The translations under genes were made by a program, and so were the position numbers. From positions 124,001-188,000 of the forward strand of contig NZ_FMZJ01000009.1 of assembly GCF_900101455.1 (NCBI RefSeq): a stretch of 64,000 bases of DNA. Direction: 5' to 3'. Shown piece after piece: positions 10,555-18,356 of this stretch (the first letter of the stretch is position 1; every line of letters begins with the position of its first letter). This DNA is from Sphingomonas sp. YR710 (lineage in GTDB: Bacteria > Pseudomonadota > Alphaproteobacteria > Sphingomonadales > Sphingomonadaceae). A model generated the notes under the pieces. That model searched no databases. It had not been told where the DNA came from and worked only from the letters and a program-made list of their open reading frames with translations.

Positions 10555-11412
10555 TCAACTGCGGAAAGACTCCAAAGCCGGCTTGCCCCAGGGTCGCGAT
10601 TCTTCGCCGTCAAGCCAGCCTTGGGCTCGGATCATGGCAATGCGATTGCGTGCCACGGGCACGCGCAGGCCGTTGATCAGGATCAAGGTCACCGAGCGAT
10701 CGTCCCTGTACCAACCCTGGACCGCACGGCGCGCCACCCACCAGGAGCGATGCACCTGCAGCCCACGCTCCGGATCCAGGCCTGATACAACCTCTCGCAT
10801 CACCGCGAAATGCAGGAAGGATCTACCCTGCAGATGGACGCGGACATGGTGATCTTCCATCTGCAGGCATAAGGCCGTGGAGAGAATATGCTCCGGCAAA
10901 GCCAAATCGTTCGTTTCCGCGTCGGGAACGGGTCCAATCTTTCCATCGCTTCGTGGGCCACTATCCAATGCGAATCGGAAGCGCGCCGGGATGAGTTTGG
11001 CCTTCCCATGATCGAGCCAGACAAGCCCGCCTATGGCGGGTAATGCCACAACGATCGTCAGGCCGTACCAATCCAGTATCCGCATCCCGGAGGCGTGTAC
11101 CGGCCAGAATGCGTAGGTTTCGGCGGCGCCTAGAGCCGCCAGCGGAATGCAGGCGATCAGGATGACAACGACGCCCGAAAAAAGCGGCGGAAAGCCTCTG
11201 CGCGGTCCCAGCAGGAGTGCGGCAACGACGCTGGGCCAAAGCAGCAGGCTTCCAGCCCAGAACAGGATCGTCCAATAGGCGATTCGCGTAAAGAGGTGGG
11301 ATGCGTAGCTCCCGAACGGGCCGATGAGACCGAATTCCAGCCCGGCGAGCGTCGCCCAGCCCAATAGGCTGGCCCAGCGCTCGGGTCGTCTGAGGAATTC
11401 GTCAAGTTCCAT
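10555..11412 (-). CDS. Membrane-anchored LytTR-family transcriptional regulator
   Basis: A 285-residue protein. Four hydrophobic segments fill residues 15-145, then a linker, then a LytTR DNA-binding domain from about residue 180 (LQMEDHHVRVHLQGRSFLHF, then HRSWWVARRAVQGW and VPVARN). LytTR domains bind short direct repeats upstream of promoters. There is no receiver domain; the membrane part is likely the sensor. It is divergent from the lipoprotein-Slam genes, and the 200-base gap between them contains a triple 8-bp repeat, so it is a good candidate to control them (inference). Confidence 0.88.
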   Translation of the reverse strand: MELDEFLRRPERWASLLGWATLAGLEFGLIGPFGSYASHLFTRIAYWTILFWAGSLLLWPSVVAALLLGPRRGFPPLFSGVVVILIACIPLAALGAAETYAFWPVHASGMRILDWYGLTIVVALPAIGGLVWLDHGKAKLIPARFRFALDSGPRSDGKIGPVPDAETNDLALPEHILSTALCLQMEDHHVRVHLQGRSFLHFAVMREVVSGLDPERGLQVHRSWWVARRAVQGWYRDDRSVTLILINGLRVPVARNRIAMIRAQGWLDGEESRPWGKPALESFRS

Positions 11413-11475
11413 GATGCCTTAGTGTATGAACGGTAAAGCTTCGGCAAGTGGCATAAGGAGTCGCGCGCCAGCTTA

Positions 11476-11499
11476 CCCGTTCACCCATTCGCCCATTCA
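11476..11499. promoter_or_regulatory. Triple 8-bp direct repeat upstream of first lipoprotein gene
   Basis: Three adjacent 8-mers, CCCGTTCA, CCCATTCG and CCCATTCA. The same array recurs upstream of the paralogous lipoprotein gene. LytTR regulators recognise short direct repeats, and such a gene is divergent here, so this may be its operator. Retention of the array in both copies could also just reflect recent duplication. Confidence 0.4.
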
Positions 11500-11614
11500 C
11501 GAAGTTCTTGTCGCGGGCATTAAGATGAGACTGCCAGAAGACCGTATCGCGAAGAGATCGATCACGGTTTGACCGAATATTCGCGCGCACGAATTGGGCA
11601 AAAGGACTTGGGTG

Positions 11615-12499
11615 ATGAAAATGAGGTGCCGCGCAGCAATTTTGTTGCCAATCCTTGCCTCGCTCGGTGGTTGCGGCGGCGGGAGCGAGATGGTCAATTC
11701 GGCACCGCCTCCTCCCAGCTACACTGCGCTCGCCAACGCGACCTCGTCCACGCCGCTTGCGACCCAGGCCGCCCGCCAGGAATATGTTCGGCTGAACAAT
11801 GCCGGAATACCGACCATCACCGCACAACTCGCCAGCATCGAAATCTCCTATGATTCATCGAGCGGGGTCTATCGGGTGCGCGGAGCCCCCATGAACGGGT
11901 CGACGAAAACGATCGACCAAAGTTTTGGGCCCGGCGATGCCTCTGCGGACATTCCGCGAACCTATTCGCGCCTGGCCACGAGCGGCGGAACGACCGAATC
12001 CGCTGGGCTGACCGCGGGGCCGATCTCCGGCTTCACCTATGCCAGCTATGGCAAGTGGACCACAGGCCAATCCGATTCCGTTAACCAGAATTTCCATACG
12101 CTCTACTTCAGCTACGGCGTTGGGACGCTCCCTCAAGATCTGCCGAAGACCGGCCAGGCCAGCTATAGCCTGGAGCTGTCAGGAGACGGCGGTACGCTCG
12201 TCGGCGGCAAAGGCACCATCACCGCGGATTTCGCCGCCGGGACGATCGGAGCCTCTCTGGCTCCGACCTACAACTATGGCCCGGTTCGCATCAGCAATTT
12301 CGCCAATCTGAGCGGGACGGGCACGATCGACTCCACTCACAGCAGCTTCGCCGCGTCGGTGACGGGCGACGGCTACAGCGGCAGTCTGAGCGGATCATTC
12401 TATGGCCCCCAGGCGGCAGAAGTCGGCGGGGCCTTCACGCTCACCGCGCCGAATGGCGGCGTTGCGGCAGTGGGGGCGTTCCTCGGTAAGAAAAATTGA
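11615..12499 (+). CDS. Surface lipoprotein, transferrin-binding-protein-like beta barrel; Slam client
   Basis: 294 residues from the ATG at 11615, chosen because AAAGGA lies 8 bases upstream. A lipoprotein signal peptide (MKMRCRAAILLPILASLGGC) puts the lipid-attached Cys at residue 20, followed by a Gly-rich tether. The C-terminal half has the Gly- and Ser-rich strands of the TbpB-type barrel: GKGTITADFAAGTIGASL, then SGTGTID, SFAASVTGDGYSGSLSGSFYGPQAAEVGGAF. These FYGP and AEVGG motifs mark the transferrin-binding/hemophilin superfamily exported by Slam. The slam gene starts within 15 bases. A ligand such as heme or an iron carrier is likely but not shown. Confidence 0.85.
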   Translation: MKMRCRAAILLPILASLGGCGGGSEMVNSAPPPPSYTALANATSSTPLATQAARQEYVRLNNAGIPTITAQLASIEISYDSSSGVYRVRGAPMNGSTKTIDQSFGPGDASADIPRTYSRLATSGGTTESAGLTAGPISGFTYASYGKWTTGQSDSVNQNFHTLYFSYGVGTLPQDLPKTGQASYSLELSGDGGTLVGGKGTITADFAAGTIGASLAPTYNYGPVRISNFANLSGTGTIDSTHSSFAASVTGDGYSGSLSGSFYGPQAAEVGGAFTLTAPNGGVAAVGAFLGKKN

Positions 12500-12513
12500 G
12501 GCGACGACACCAG

Positions 12514-13845
12514 ATGTGGCGCGCACGTCTCTTGATTCGACATCTTATTCTGCCGATCCTGGCCCTCATCCTTGGCGAGGCGGCCGCGCGAAGTGCTACT
12601 CCGCCAGGGGAGGCGTTATCGCCTGCCGATCTCCTCATGCTTGGCGAACGCGCCCGATCCGGCGGCCGGACGAACGATGCCGAGCTGATCTATCGGGCGC
12701 TCATATCGGATCATGATCCTGAGATACGCGCCGAAGCTCGCTTCCGTCTCGGAATGATACTGGCCGAACAACGGCGATATCGCGACGCCGCCAGCCTGTT
12801 TCGAGCGCTGCTCGACGAGAAGCCGACCGCGAGTCGCGTAAGGCTGGAGCTTGCCTGGGTGCTCGCCCAGATGGGTGAGGAAGAGCTCGCGCGCCGGCAG
12901 TTGCGGCAGGCCCAGGCCGCGGGGCTTCCGCCCGACGTTGCCATCGTGGTCGGCCGATTCTCCAATGCGTTGCGCTCAATGCGTCCCTTTGGAGGTTCGG
13001 CCGAGATCGCGCTGATCCCCGATAGCAACATCAATCGCGCGACACGGGCCGCGACGCTCGACACCGTGATCGCCCCCCTCACTCTGGATAAGGATGCGCG
13101 CGCGCGCTCCGGCCTCGGGCTCAAGATCGGTGGCGAAGCCTATGGTCGGCTGCCGCTTGCCCAGGATACCGCGCTGCTCGTTCGCGGCTTCGGCAGCGGC
13201 CTTTTCTATGGACGGGGCAGGTTCAACGATGTCTCAGGCTCAATACTGATTGGCCCGGAGCTCAGACTGGGCGACGATCGCGTCCGTCCCGCCGGAGGCC
13301 TTGGCTGGCGCTCATATGGCGGCCTCACCTATGCGCGTACCAGCTCCGCGGCCTTCAACTGGCTGCATCCGATCGGCCACCGCAGCCAGATCATCACGGA
13401 TCTCTCCGCGACCCGCGCAACCTATCCACAGAACAGGCTTCAGGACGGTTCGAGCTATGACGCGTCAGCCTCGATCGAGCATGGTTTCAGGCCACGCATC
13501 GGGGGCAGTTTTACGCTATCAGCCAATCGTCAAACCGCGCGCGATCCCGGTTATGCGACAGCTTCGGTAGCGGGAGGCCTCCTGCTGTGGCACGATCTCG
13601 GGCCGGCGACGCTCTATGTATCGGCGACCTACCGGCATCTCGGATCAGACGCTCGCCTGTTTCTCTACCCGAAAACCCGTACTGATAATTTCGTAAGGGT
13701 CGGAAGCGGCATCTCCTGGCGCCGGCTATCGCTGCTAGGTTTGGCCCCAATTTTGCGCATCGCTTATGAACGCAACCAATCGACCGTTGGCATCTATGAC
13801 TATCGGCGCGTTGCAGTGGATGTCGGCGTGGTATCGGCCTTTTGA
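12514..13845 (+). CDS. Slam-type outer-membrane translocator (TPR plus DUF560 barrel)
   Basis: 443 residues from the ATG at 12514 (a TTG at 12496 overlaps the previous stop). A signal peptide ends near AARSA. Residues 30-125 form TPR-like helices (AEARFRLGMILAEQRRYRDAASLFRALL). From about 145 the sequence becomes a beta barrel of the DUF560 type, opening with AEIALIPDSNINRAT and ending in VVSAF with a terminal Phe. Slam proteins move specific lipoproteins or secreted heme-binding proteins to the cell surface. Its position between two TbpB-like lipoprotein genes makes these its clients. Length fits the Slam family. Confidence 0.88.
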   Translation: MWRARLLIRHLILPILALILGEAAARSATPPGEALSPADLLMLGERARSGGRTNDAELIYRALISDHDPEIRAEARFRLGMILAEQRRYRDAASLFRALLDEKPTASRVRLELAWVLAQMGEEELARRQLRQAQAAGLPPDVAIVVGRFSNALRSMRPFGGSAEIALIPDSNINRATRAATLDTVIAPLTLDKDARARSGLGLKIGGEAYGRLPLAQDTALLVRGFGSGLFYGRGRFNDVSGSILIGPELRLGDDRVRPAGGLGWRSYGGLTYARTSSAAFNWLHPIGHRSQIITDLSATRATYPQNRLQDGSSYDASASIEHGFRPRIGGSFTLSANRQTARDPGYATASVAGGLLLWHDLGPATLYVSATYRHLGSDARLFLYPKTRTDNFVRVGSGISWRRLSLLGLAPILRIAYERNQSTVGIYDYRRVAVDVGVVSAF

Positions 13846-13905
13846 CGAGCCCGGAACGGCCAACGCCTCGCGAAGGGTATGTCTGGCGGTTTGCTTGCCA
13901 GTTTA

Positions 13906-13929
13906 CCCGTTCGCCCATTCGCCCGCTCA
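13906..13929. promoter_or_regulatory. Second copy of the triple 8-bp repeat
   Basis: CCCGTTCG, CCCATTCG and CCCGCTCA lie in the gap after slam, 114 bases before the second lipoprotein start. The surrounding sequence (CACGAAGTTCTTGTCGCG) also matches the leader of the first lipoprotein gene. Confidence 0.4.
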
Positions 13930-14042
13930 CGAAGTTCTTGTCGCGGCATCTGGATGCGACTGACAAAAGGCTCATCGTGATCAGATCGATCGCGGCTTTG
14001 CCGGCTATTCCCACGCATGAATTGGCCAAAAGGGACATGGTA

Positions 14043-14933
14043 ATGAAAATGAAGCGCCGCGCCGCAATTTTGCTGCCGATCCTTGCCATGCTCGGCGGGT
14101 GCGGCGGGGGTGGGGGCGAGGGGGTGAGTTCGGCACCGCCGCCGCCGAGCTACACCGCGCTCGCCAACGCGACCTCATCCACGCCGCTTGCAACCCAGGC
14201 CGCCCGTTATGAATATGTTTCGCTGCATAATGTCCCGATACCGACCAGTAGTGGACAATTTGCCAGCATCGAAATCAGCTACGATCCGTCGAGCCAGGTC
14301 TATCGCGTGCGCGGCGCCCCCTCGAACGGCTCGACAACGGTCATCGACCAAAGTTTCGGGCCGAGCGATGTCTCTACAGACGGGGCAGGGAGCTATGCAC
14401 GCATCACCACGACAGCCGGCAGGACCGAAATTGCAAAGCTGACTGCGGGGCCGACCTCCGGCTTTACCTATGCCAGTTTCGGCCGGTGGACGACTGGGCT
14501 GACCGAGGGAGGTGACCAGCGTTTCGATACACTCTACTTCAGCTACGGCGTTAGAACGCTCCCGCAAGATATGCCGAAGACCGGCCAGGCAAGCTATAGG
14601 CTGGGGCTGTCAGGAGACGGCGGCGGGGCGCCCATTAGCGGCACAGGCGCCATCACTGCGGACTTCGCCGCCGGGACGATCGGAGCCTCACTGGCGCCGA
14701 CCCAAGTCTACAGCCCCCTTCGCATCAGCTATTTCGCCAATCTGAGCGGGACGGGCACGATCGATTCCGCCCACAGCAGCTTCGCTGCCTCGGTGACGGG
14801 CGACGGCTACAGCGGCAGCCTGAGCGGAACATTTTATGGTCCACAGGCCGCCGAACTTGGCGGCGCATTCACGCTCTCCGCTCCGAATGGAAGCGTGACC
14901 GCAGTGGGGGTATTTTCCGGTAGAAGGAACTGA
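14043..14933 (+). CDS. Second surface lipoprotein, paralog of the first Slam client
   Basis: 296 residues from the ATG at 14043; AAAGGGA sits 8 bases upstream, whereas the nearer ATG at 14037 leaves too little spacing. The lipobox is MLGGC, followed by GGGGG. The protein is closely similar to the 11615 gene along its full length (TALANATSSTPLATQAAR, PKTGQASY, ADFAAGTIGASLAP, SFAASVTGDGYSGSLSG, FYGPQAAELGGAF). Differences cluster in the middle (residues 60-150), which may be the ligand-binding part. It arose by tandem duplication and is separated from its paralog by slam. Confidence 0.85.
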   Translation: MKMKRRAAILLPILAMLGGCGGGGGEGVSSAPPPPSYTALANATSSTPLATQAARYEYVSLHNVPIPTSSGQFASIEISYDPSSQVYRVRGAPSNGSTTVIDQSFGPSDVSTDGAGSYARITTTAGRTEIAKLTAGPTSGFTYASFGRWTTGLTEGGDQRFDTLYFSYGVRTLPQDMPKTGQASYRLGLSGDGGGAPISGTGAITADFAAGTIGASLAPTQVYSPLRISYFANLSGTGTIDSAHSSFAASVTGDGYSGSLSGTFYGPQAAELGGAFTLSAPNGSVTAVGVFSGRRN

Positions 14934-14936
14934 GGC

Positions 14937-15010
14937 TGCCACGCCAGATGCGGCGCGCCCGTCACCCGATGCGATATCTTATTCTGCCGATCCTGAGCCC
15001 CCCCAAATCG
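14937..15010 (+). pseudogene. Truncated 5' remnant of a second slam gene
   Basis: The bases after the second lipoprotein repeat those at the slam start. The decoded peptide MRRARHPMRYLILPILS parallels the Slam signal peptide MWRARLLIRHLILPILA, and the DNA string ATCTTATTCTGCCGATCCTG occurs in both. Similarity stops near 15000 and the phosphotriesterase gene from the other strand ends at 15048. The duplicated unit therefore ran from the lipoprotein leader into slam and was then cut. Confidence 0.7.
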
Positions 15011-15047
15011 GTGGCTACGCTTGAACCGTTCACACGTTGTAGCCCGC

Positions 15048-16067
15048 TCACGCCGGAACGGCCGGGACCTCGCCTCGGGCACGGCTGGCGACCCGTCGCG
15101 CGGCATCCTCGAAATGCCGTCGCGGATTATCGATCTGCATGATGTCGATATGGCTCTGGCTCACCCCGGCCTCAAGCAAGGCGGGCACCACGATCTGCGG
15201 AACATAGCAATAGGAATGCTCGGGGAACATCCGCGCCCGGTCTTCTTCGGTCGGGAAAAAATCGCTCCAGCAGAAGCAGTCATGCGATAGCGTCAACCGA
15301 TCACCATAACCACGCTTCACCATTTCTGCGACGGTTGCGACCCGATCCTTGAGCGGTAACATCACATTCATGCCGAAGCGATCCATTGCGAGGATCGAGC
15401 CCTCGTCGGCGAGTTGCATCAGATAATCGATGTTAGTCGAATCGCCGCAATGGCCGATGATGACATCGCGCAGATCGACGCCCTCTTCCTTCAGCACGCG
15501 CTGCGCCACCAACCCGGTACCATGATGTGCCGATGTGTGCACGGTGATCGGTGCACCGGTCCGCACATTGGCCTGACCGACTGCGCGAAGGACGCGCTCG
15601 ACGCCCGGTTTCAGCCCCGGCTGGTCGATCGCGCACTTCAGGACCCCAGCTTTCACCGATGTGCGATGCACGCCGACCTCGATGTCGTGAACGAACATGT
15701 CGGCCAGCGGATCGGGGCGATTGAACATGCGACCGGGGCCGACAAGCGCCACCGACTTCGGAACCTCGTCAAACGTGTAGCAGCCGGTGGCGACGATGAT
15801 GTTGACGGCGGTGCGGCTCGCGACTTCGGCGATCAGCGGCACGTTGCGGCCGAGGCCGAGCACGGTGAGGTCCATGATCGTGTCCACGCCCGCGTGCTTG
15901 ACCGCATCGAGCCGCTTCGCTGCCTCGGCGATCATCTCGTCTTTGACGAAATCGGGCCGGTAGTTCAGCGTAAATTCCATGTCCATGCAGAAAATATGCT
16001 CATGGACGAGCACCCGCCCGAGCGCTTTCGAATCTATGGGGCCGCTGGCTGTCTGGACTTCGGTCAC
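15048..16067 (-). CDS. Phosphotriesterase-family metal-dependent hydrolase
   Basis: A 339-residue amidohydrolase-fold protein. All binuclear metal ligands are visible: His22 and His24 (VHEHIF), bridging Lys144 (VLKCAID), His177 (TVHTSAHH), His206 (GHCGDS) and Asp263 (SHDCFC). Family members hydrolyse organophosphates, lactones or related esters. The sequence resembles the lactonase and resiniferatoxin-binding branches at least as much as true parathion hydrolase, so the substrate stays open. No signal peptide is seen. It is divergent from the iron-linked operon and shares its upstream region. Confidence 0.9.
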   Translation of the reverse strand: MTEVQTASGPIDSKALGRVLVHEHIFCMDMEFTLNYRPDFVKDEMIAEAAKRLDAVKHAGVDTIMDLTVLGLGRNVPLIAEVASRTAVNIIVATGCYTFDEVPKSVALVGPGRMFNRPDPLADMFVHDIEVGVHRTSVKAGVLKCAIDQPGLKPGVERVLRAVGQANVRTGAPITVHTSAHHGTGLVAQRVLKEEGVDLRDVIIGHCGDSTNIDYLMQLADEGSILAMDRFGMNVMLPLKDRVATVAEMVKRGYGDRLTLSHDCFCWSDFFPTEEDRARMFPEHSYCYVPQIVVPALLEAGVSQSHIDIMQIDNPRRHFEDAARRVASRARGEVPAVPA

Positions 16068-16255
16068 GATACTCTCCCGGCGCTGCGTTGGCTGACGTCT
16101 TATTCATCCGGCGGAACCTCGGGCTCAACGAGGTAAAACCGCAGCGAAGCATCCGCGTCGCGTTGGGCAATTCCTATCATTGCAGGAACTATTTGCAAGA
16201 ATCGGCGAGTCTGCCCAGTCCAATGTTGCAGCCTTTTTATCCAACAATAGCTATT

Positions 16256-16274
16256 GCAAATTATTATCATTAGC
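16256..16274. promoter_or_regulatory. Candidate Fur box
   Basis: GCAAATTATTATCATTAGC agrees with the classical 19-bp Fur consensus GATAATGATAATCATTATC at 14 positions by hand count and is itself a near palindrome. It lies 38 bases before the PepSY protein start. A perfect palindrome, CAATAGCTATTG, overlaps its left edge (16245-16256). Confidence 0.6.
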
Positions 16275-16311
16275 TATTGTGTCGGATGTCGTCGCTTGCT
16301 ACCGGGCGGAT

Positions 16312-16977
16312 ATGAATCGTCGTCCCGACCCTGCCGTCTTTGCGCGGGCCCAAATGCCCCGGCCGAAACTTCGCTCGCGCGGGTGGTGGATGAAGCAATT
16401 GCATATGTGGCACTGGATGAGCGCCGCGATATCGCTGATCGGCATGGCCGGCTTCGCGGCCACCGGCATCACGCTCAATCACGCCGAAAGCATCGACGCG
16501 AAGCCTGCGGTGATCGGCCGCGGCGGGCAATTGCCGGCGCCGCTGCTGCATATGCTCGCCCCGCGCCCCGCCAGCGACAAGGCCGCGCTGCCCGCGCCGG
16601 TCGCCGCGCATCTGGCGCGCGCGATCGGGCTCGATCCGGCGGGCAAGCCCGGCGAGTGGAGCGATGCCGATGTCTATGTCGCGCTCCCGCGCCCCGGCGG
16701 CGATGCGTGGGTCAGCATCGATCGGCACAGCGGCGCGATCACCGCCGAGCGGACCGATCGCGGCTGGATCTCCTATCTCAACGATCTCCACAAGGGCCGC
16801 AACACCGGCGCGGCATGGCAATGGTTCATCGATCTGTTCGCGGCCGCCTGCATCATCTTCACCACCACCGGCCTGCTGCTACTGCAGATCCTGGCAAAGA
16901 ACCGGCGGCTGACCTGGCCGCTGGTCGGGCTCGGGCTCGCGGCGCCTTTGCTCGTCATCATCCTGTTCATCCACTGA
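16312..16977 (+). CDS. PepSY-associated TM protein, iron-linked
   Basis: 221 residues from the ATG at 16312. A transmembrane segment near residues 35-60 follows the motif WWMKQLHMWHWMSAAISL, typical of PepSY_TM proteins; its His residues may bind heme. A periplasmic domain follows, and two C-terminal membrane helices (WFIDLFAAACIIFTTTGLLLL and LVGLGLAAPLLVIILFIH) are separated by a basic loop. Related proteins act with siderophore receptors, probably in reductive iron release at the inner membrane. It is the first gene of a run of four and has a Fur-box-like site upstream. Confidence 0.85.
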   Translation: MNRRPDPAVFARAQMPRPKLRSRGWWMKQLHMWHWMSAAISLIGMAGFAATGITLNHAESIDAKPAVIGRGGQLPAPLLHMLAPRPASDKAALPAPVAAHLARAIGLDPAGKPGEWSDADVYVALPRPGGDAWVSIDRHSGAITAERTDRGWISYLNDLHKGRNTGAAWQWFIDLFAAACIIFTTTGLLLLQILAKNRRLTWPLVGLGLAAPLLVIILFIH

Positions 16978-16988
16978 AGGTTTGTTCC

Positions 16989-17468
16989 ATGCGCGCCAGC
17001 CCTATCGCACTTCTCGGCGGCCTGATCGCGGCGCCCGCCGCCGCCGGCACGATCAGCATCACCCTTCCCCAAATCAGGGTGGCCGAATATCACCGCCCTT
17101 ATGTCGCCGTCTGGATCGAGCCGGCCGGCGGCGGACCCGCGCGATCGCTCGCCGTCTGGTATGACGGGAAGAAGGCGGGCAACGAACCCGGCACCAAATG
17201 GCTCGCGGATCTGCGCAGCTGGTGGCGCAAGGGCGGCCGCAGCCTGGCGATGCCGGCCGACGGCATCAGCGGCGCCACCCGCGCTCCGGGCACCTATACC
17301 ATCCCGATGCCCGCCGACATCCGGCCCGGCGCCTATGTGCTGAGCGTCGAGGCCGCACGCGAAGCCGGCGGCCGCGAGATCGTCTCGCTGCCGATCGCGG
17401 TGCCGGCCGCGAACGCCCGCGCCACCGGCCATGCCGAGCTTGGCGCCATCACCCTGTCCGCCCGCTGA
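16989..17468 (+). CDS. DUF2271 periplasmic protein
   Basis: 159 residues with a signal peptide (cleaved around APAAAGT). The body has the DUF2271 pattern: RPYVAVWIEPAGG, SLAVWYDGKK, WLADLRSWWRKGGR, DGISGATRAPGTY. Function is unknown, but the family is regularly next to PepSY and ApbE genes, which suggests a role as a flavinylated or flavin-linked electron-transfer partner (inference from context). It starts 11 bases after the PepSY gene. Confidence 0.85.
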   Translation: MRASPIALLGGLIAAPAAAGTISITLPQIRVAEYHRPYVAVWIEPAGGGPARSLAVWYDGKKAGNEPGTKWLADLRSWWRKGGRSLAMPADGISGATRAPGTYTIPMPADIRPGAYVLSVEAAREAGGREIVSLPIAVPAANARATGHAELGAITLSAR

Positions 17469-17478
17469 AAGGCCCGTC

Positions 17479-18345
17479 ATGCACGCTCCCGCTCGCCTCC
17501 CCGCCCGCTGGCTGATCGCCGCCGCCTTGTTCGCGCTTCCCGCGGCCGCCTCCGCGCATCGCCAATGGCTGCTCCCCAACGCCACCGTCTTTTCGGGCAA
17601 CGGCAATTGGGTGACGGTCGACGCCGCCGCCTCGGACGATCTGTTCTTCGCCGATCACCAACCGATCCGGCTGGAGGCGATCAGGGCCTGGGCGCCCGAT
17701 GGCAGCGCGGCGACGATCGAGAATGGATCGACCGGCCGCTATCGCTCGACCTTCGACGTGCGGCTCGATCGGTCCGGCACGTGGAAGATCGGCATGCAGA
17801 TGAACGGCGTGGTCGGCAGTTTCAAGGTCAAGGGCGAGGAACGCCGCGTCGGCGGGCGTGGCGGACCACCGCCGCCCCCCGCGCCCGGCGCCGCACCCCG
17901 GCCGCCGATGCTAACGGTCGCCGATATCCCGGCCGATGCCACCGATGTCCATCTGGCCGAAATATCGAGCCGCAACGAAATCTTCGTGACGGCCGATGCG
18001 CCCACCACCACCCTTTTCCAGCCGACCGGCAAGGGCCTCGAGCTGCAACCGCTCACCCACCCCGACGAACTGGTCGCAGGTGAGCCTGCGCGCTTCCGCT
18101 TCCTTGTCGACGGCCAGCCGGCGGCCGCGCTGAAGGTCACGATCACCCCCGGCGGCAAACGCTATCGCAACTCCGAAAATGCCGCCGAGCTGCGCACCAG
18201 TGCCGACGGCGTCGTCAGCATCGATTGGCCGGCAGCCGGCATGTACTGGATGAACGCCACTTATACCGACGACAAGCCGAGCGCGCCGCGCGCCACAGAA
18301 CGGCGGATGAGCTATTCCGCGACGCTGGAAGTGCTCGCGCCCTGA
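17479..18345 (+). CDS. DUF4198 periplasmic protein
   Basis: 288 residues from the ATG at 17479, beginning with a signal peptide ending ASAHRQW. The mature start HRQWLLPNATVFSG is characteristic of DUF4198, related to the NikM/CbiK-like metal uptake proteins. A Pro- and Gly-rich linker lies near residue 135 (GGPPPPPAPGA). It starts 10 bases after the DUF2271 gene and belongs to the same iron-linked operon. Binding or handling of a metal complex in the periplasm is inferred. Confidence 0.83.
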   Translation: MHAPARLPARWLIAAALFALPAAASAHRQWLLPNATVFSGNGNWVTVDAAASDDLFFADHQPIRLEAIRAWAPDGSAATIENGSTGRYRSTFDVRLDRSGTWKIGMQMNGVVGSFKVKGEERRVGGRGGPPPPPAPGAAPRPPMLTVADIPADATDVHLAEISSRNEIFVTADAPTTTLFQPTGKGLELQPLTHPDELVAGEPARFRFLVDGQPAAALKVTITPGGKRYRNSENAAELRTSADGVVSIDWPAAGMYWMNATYTDDKPSAPRATERRMSYSATLEVLAP

Positions 18346-18356
18346 CAGGCCGTAGC

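Noticed and set aside
16254-17468. A 404-codon plus-strand frame covering the PepSY gene in another phase
   Set aside because: Only its last 159 codons (from the ATG at 16989) are a real protein with a signal peptide; the rest is a shadow of the PepSY gene.
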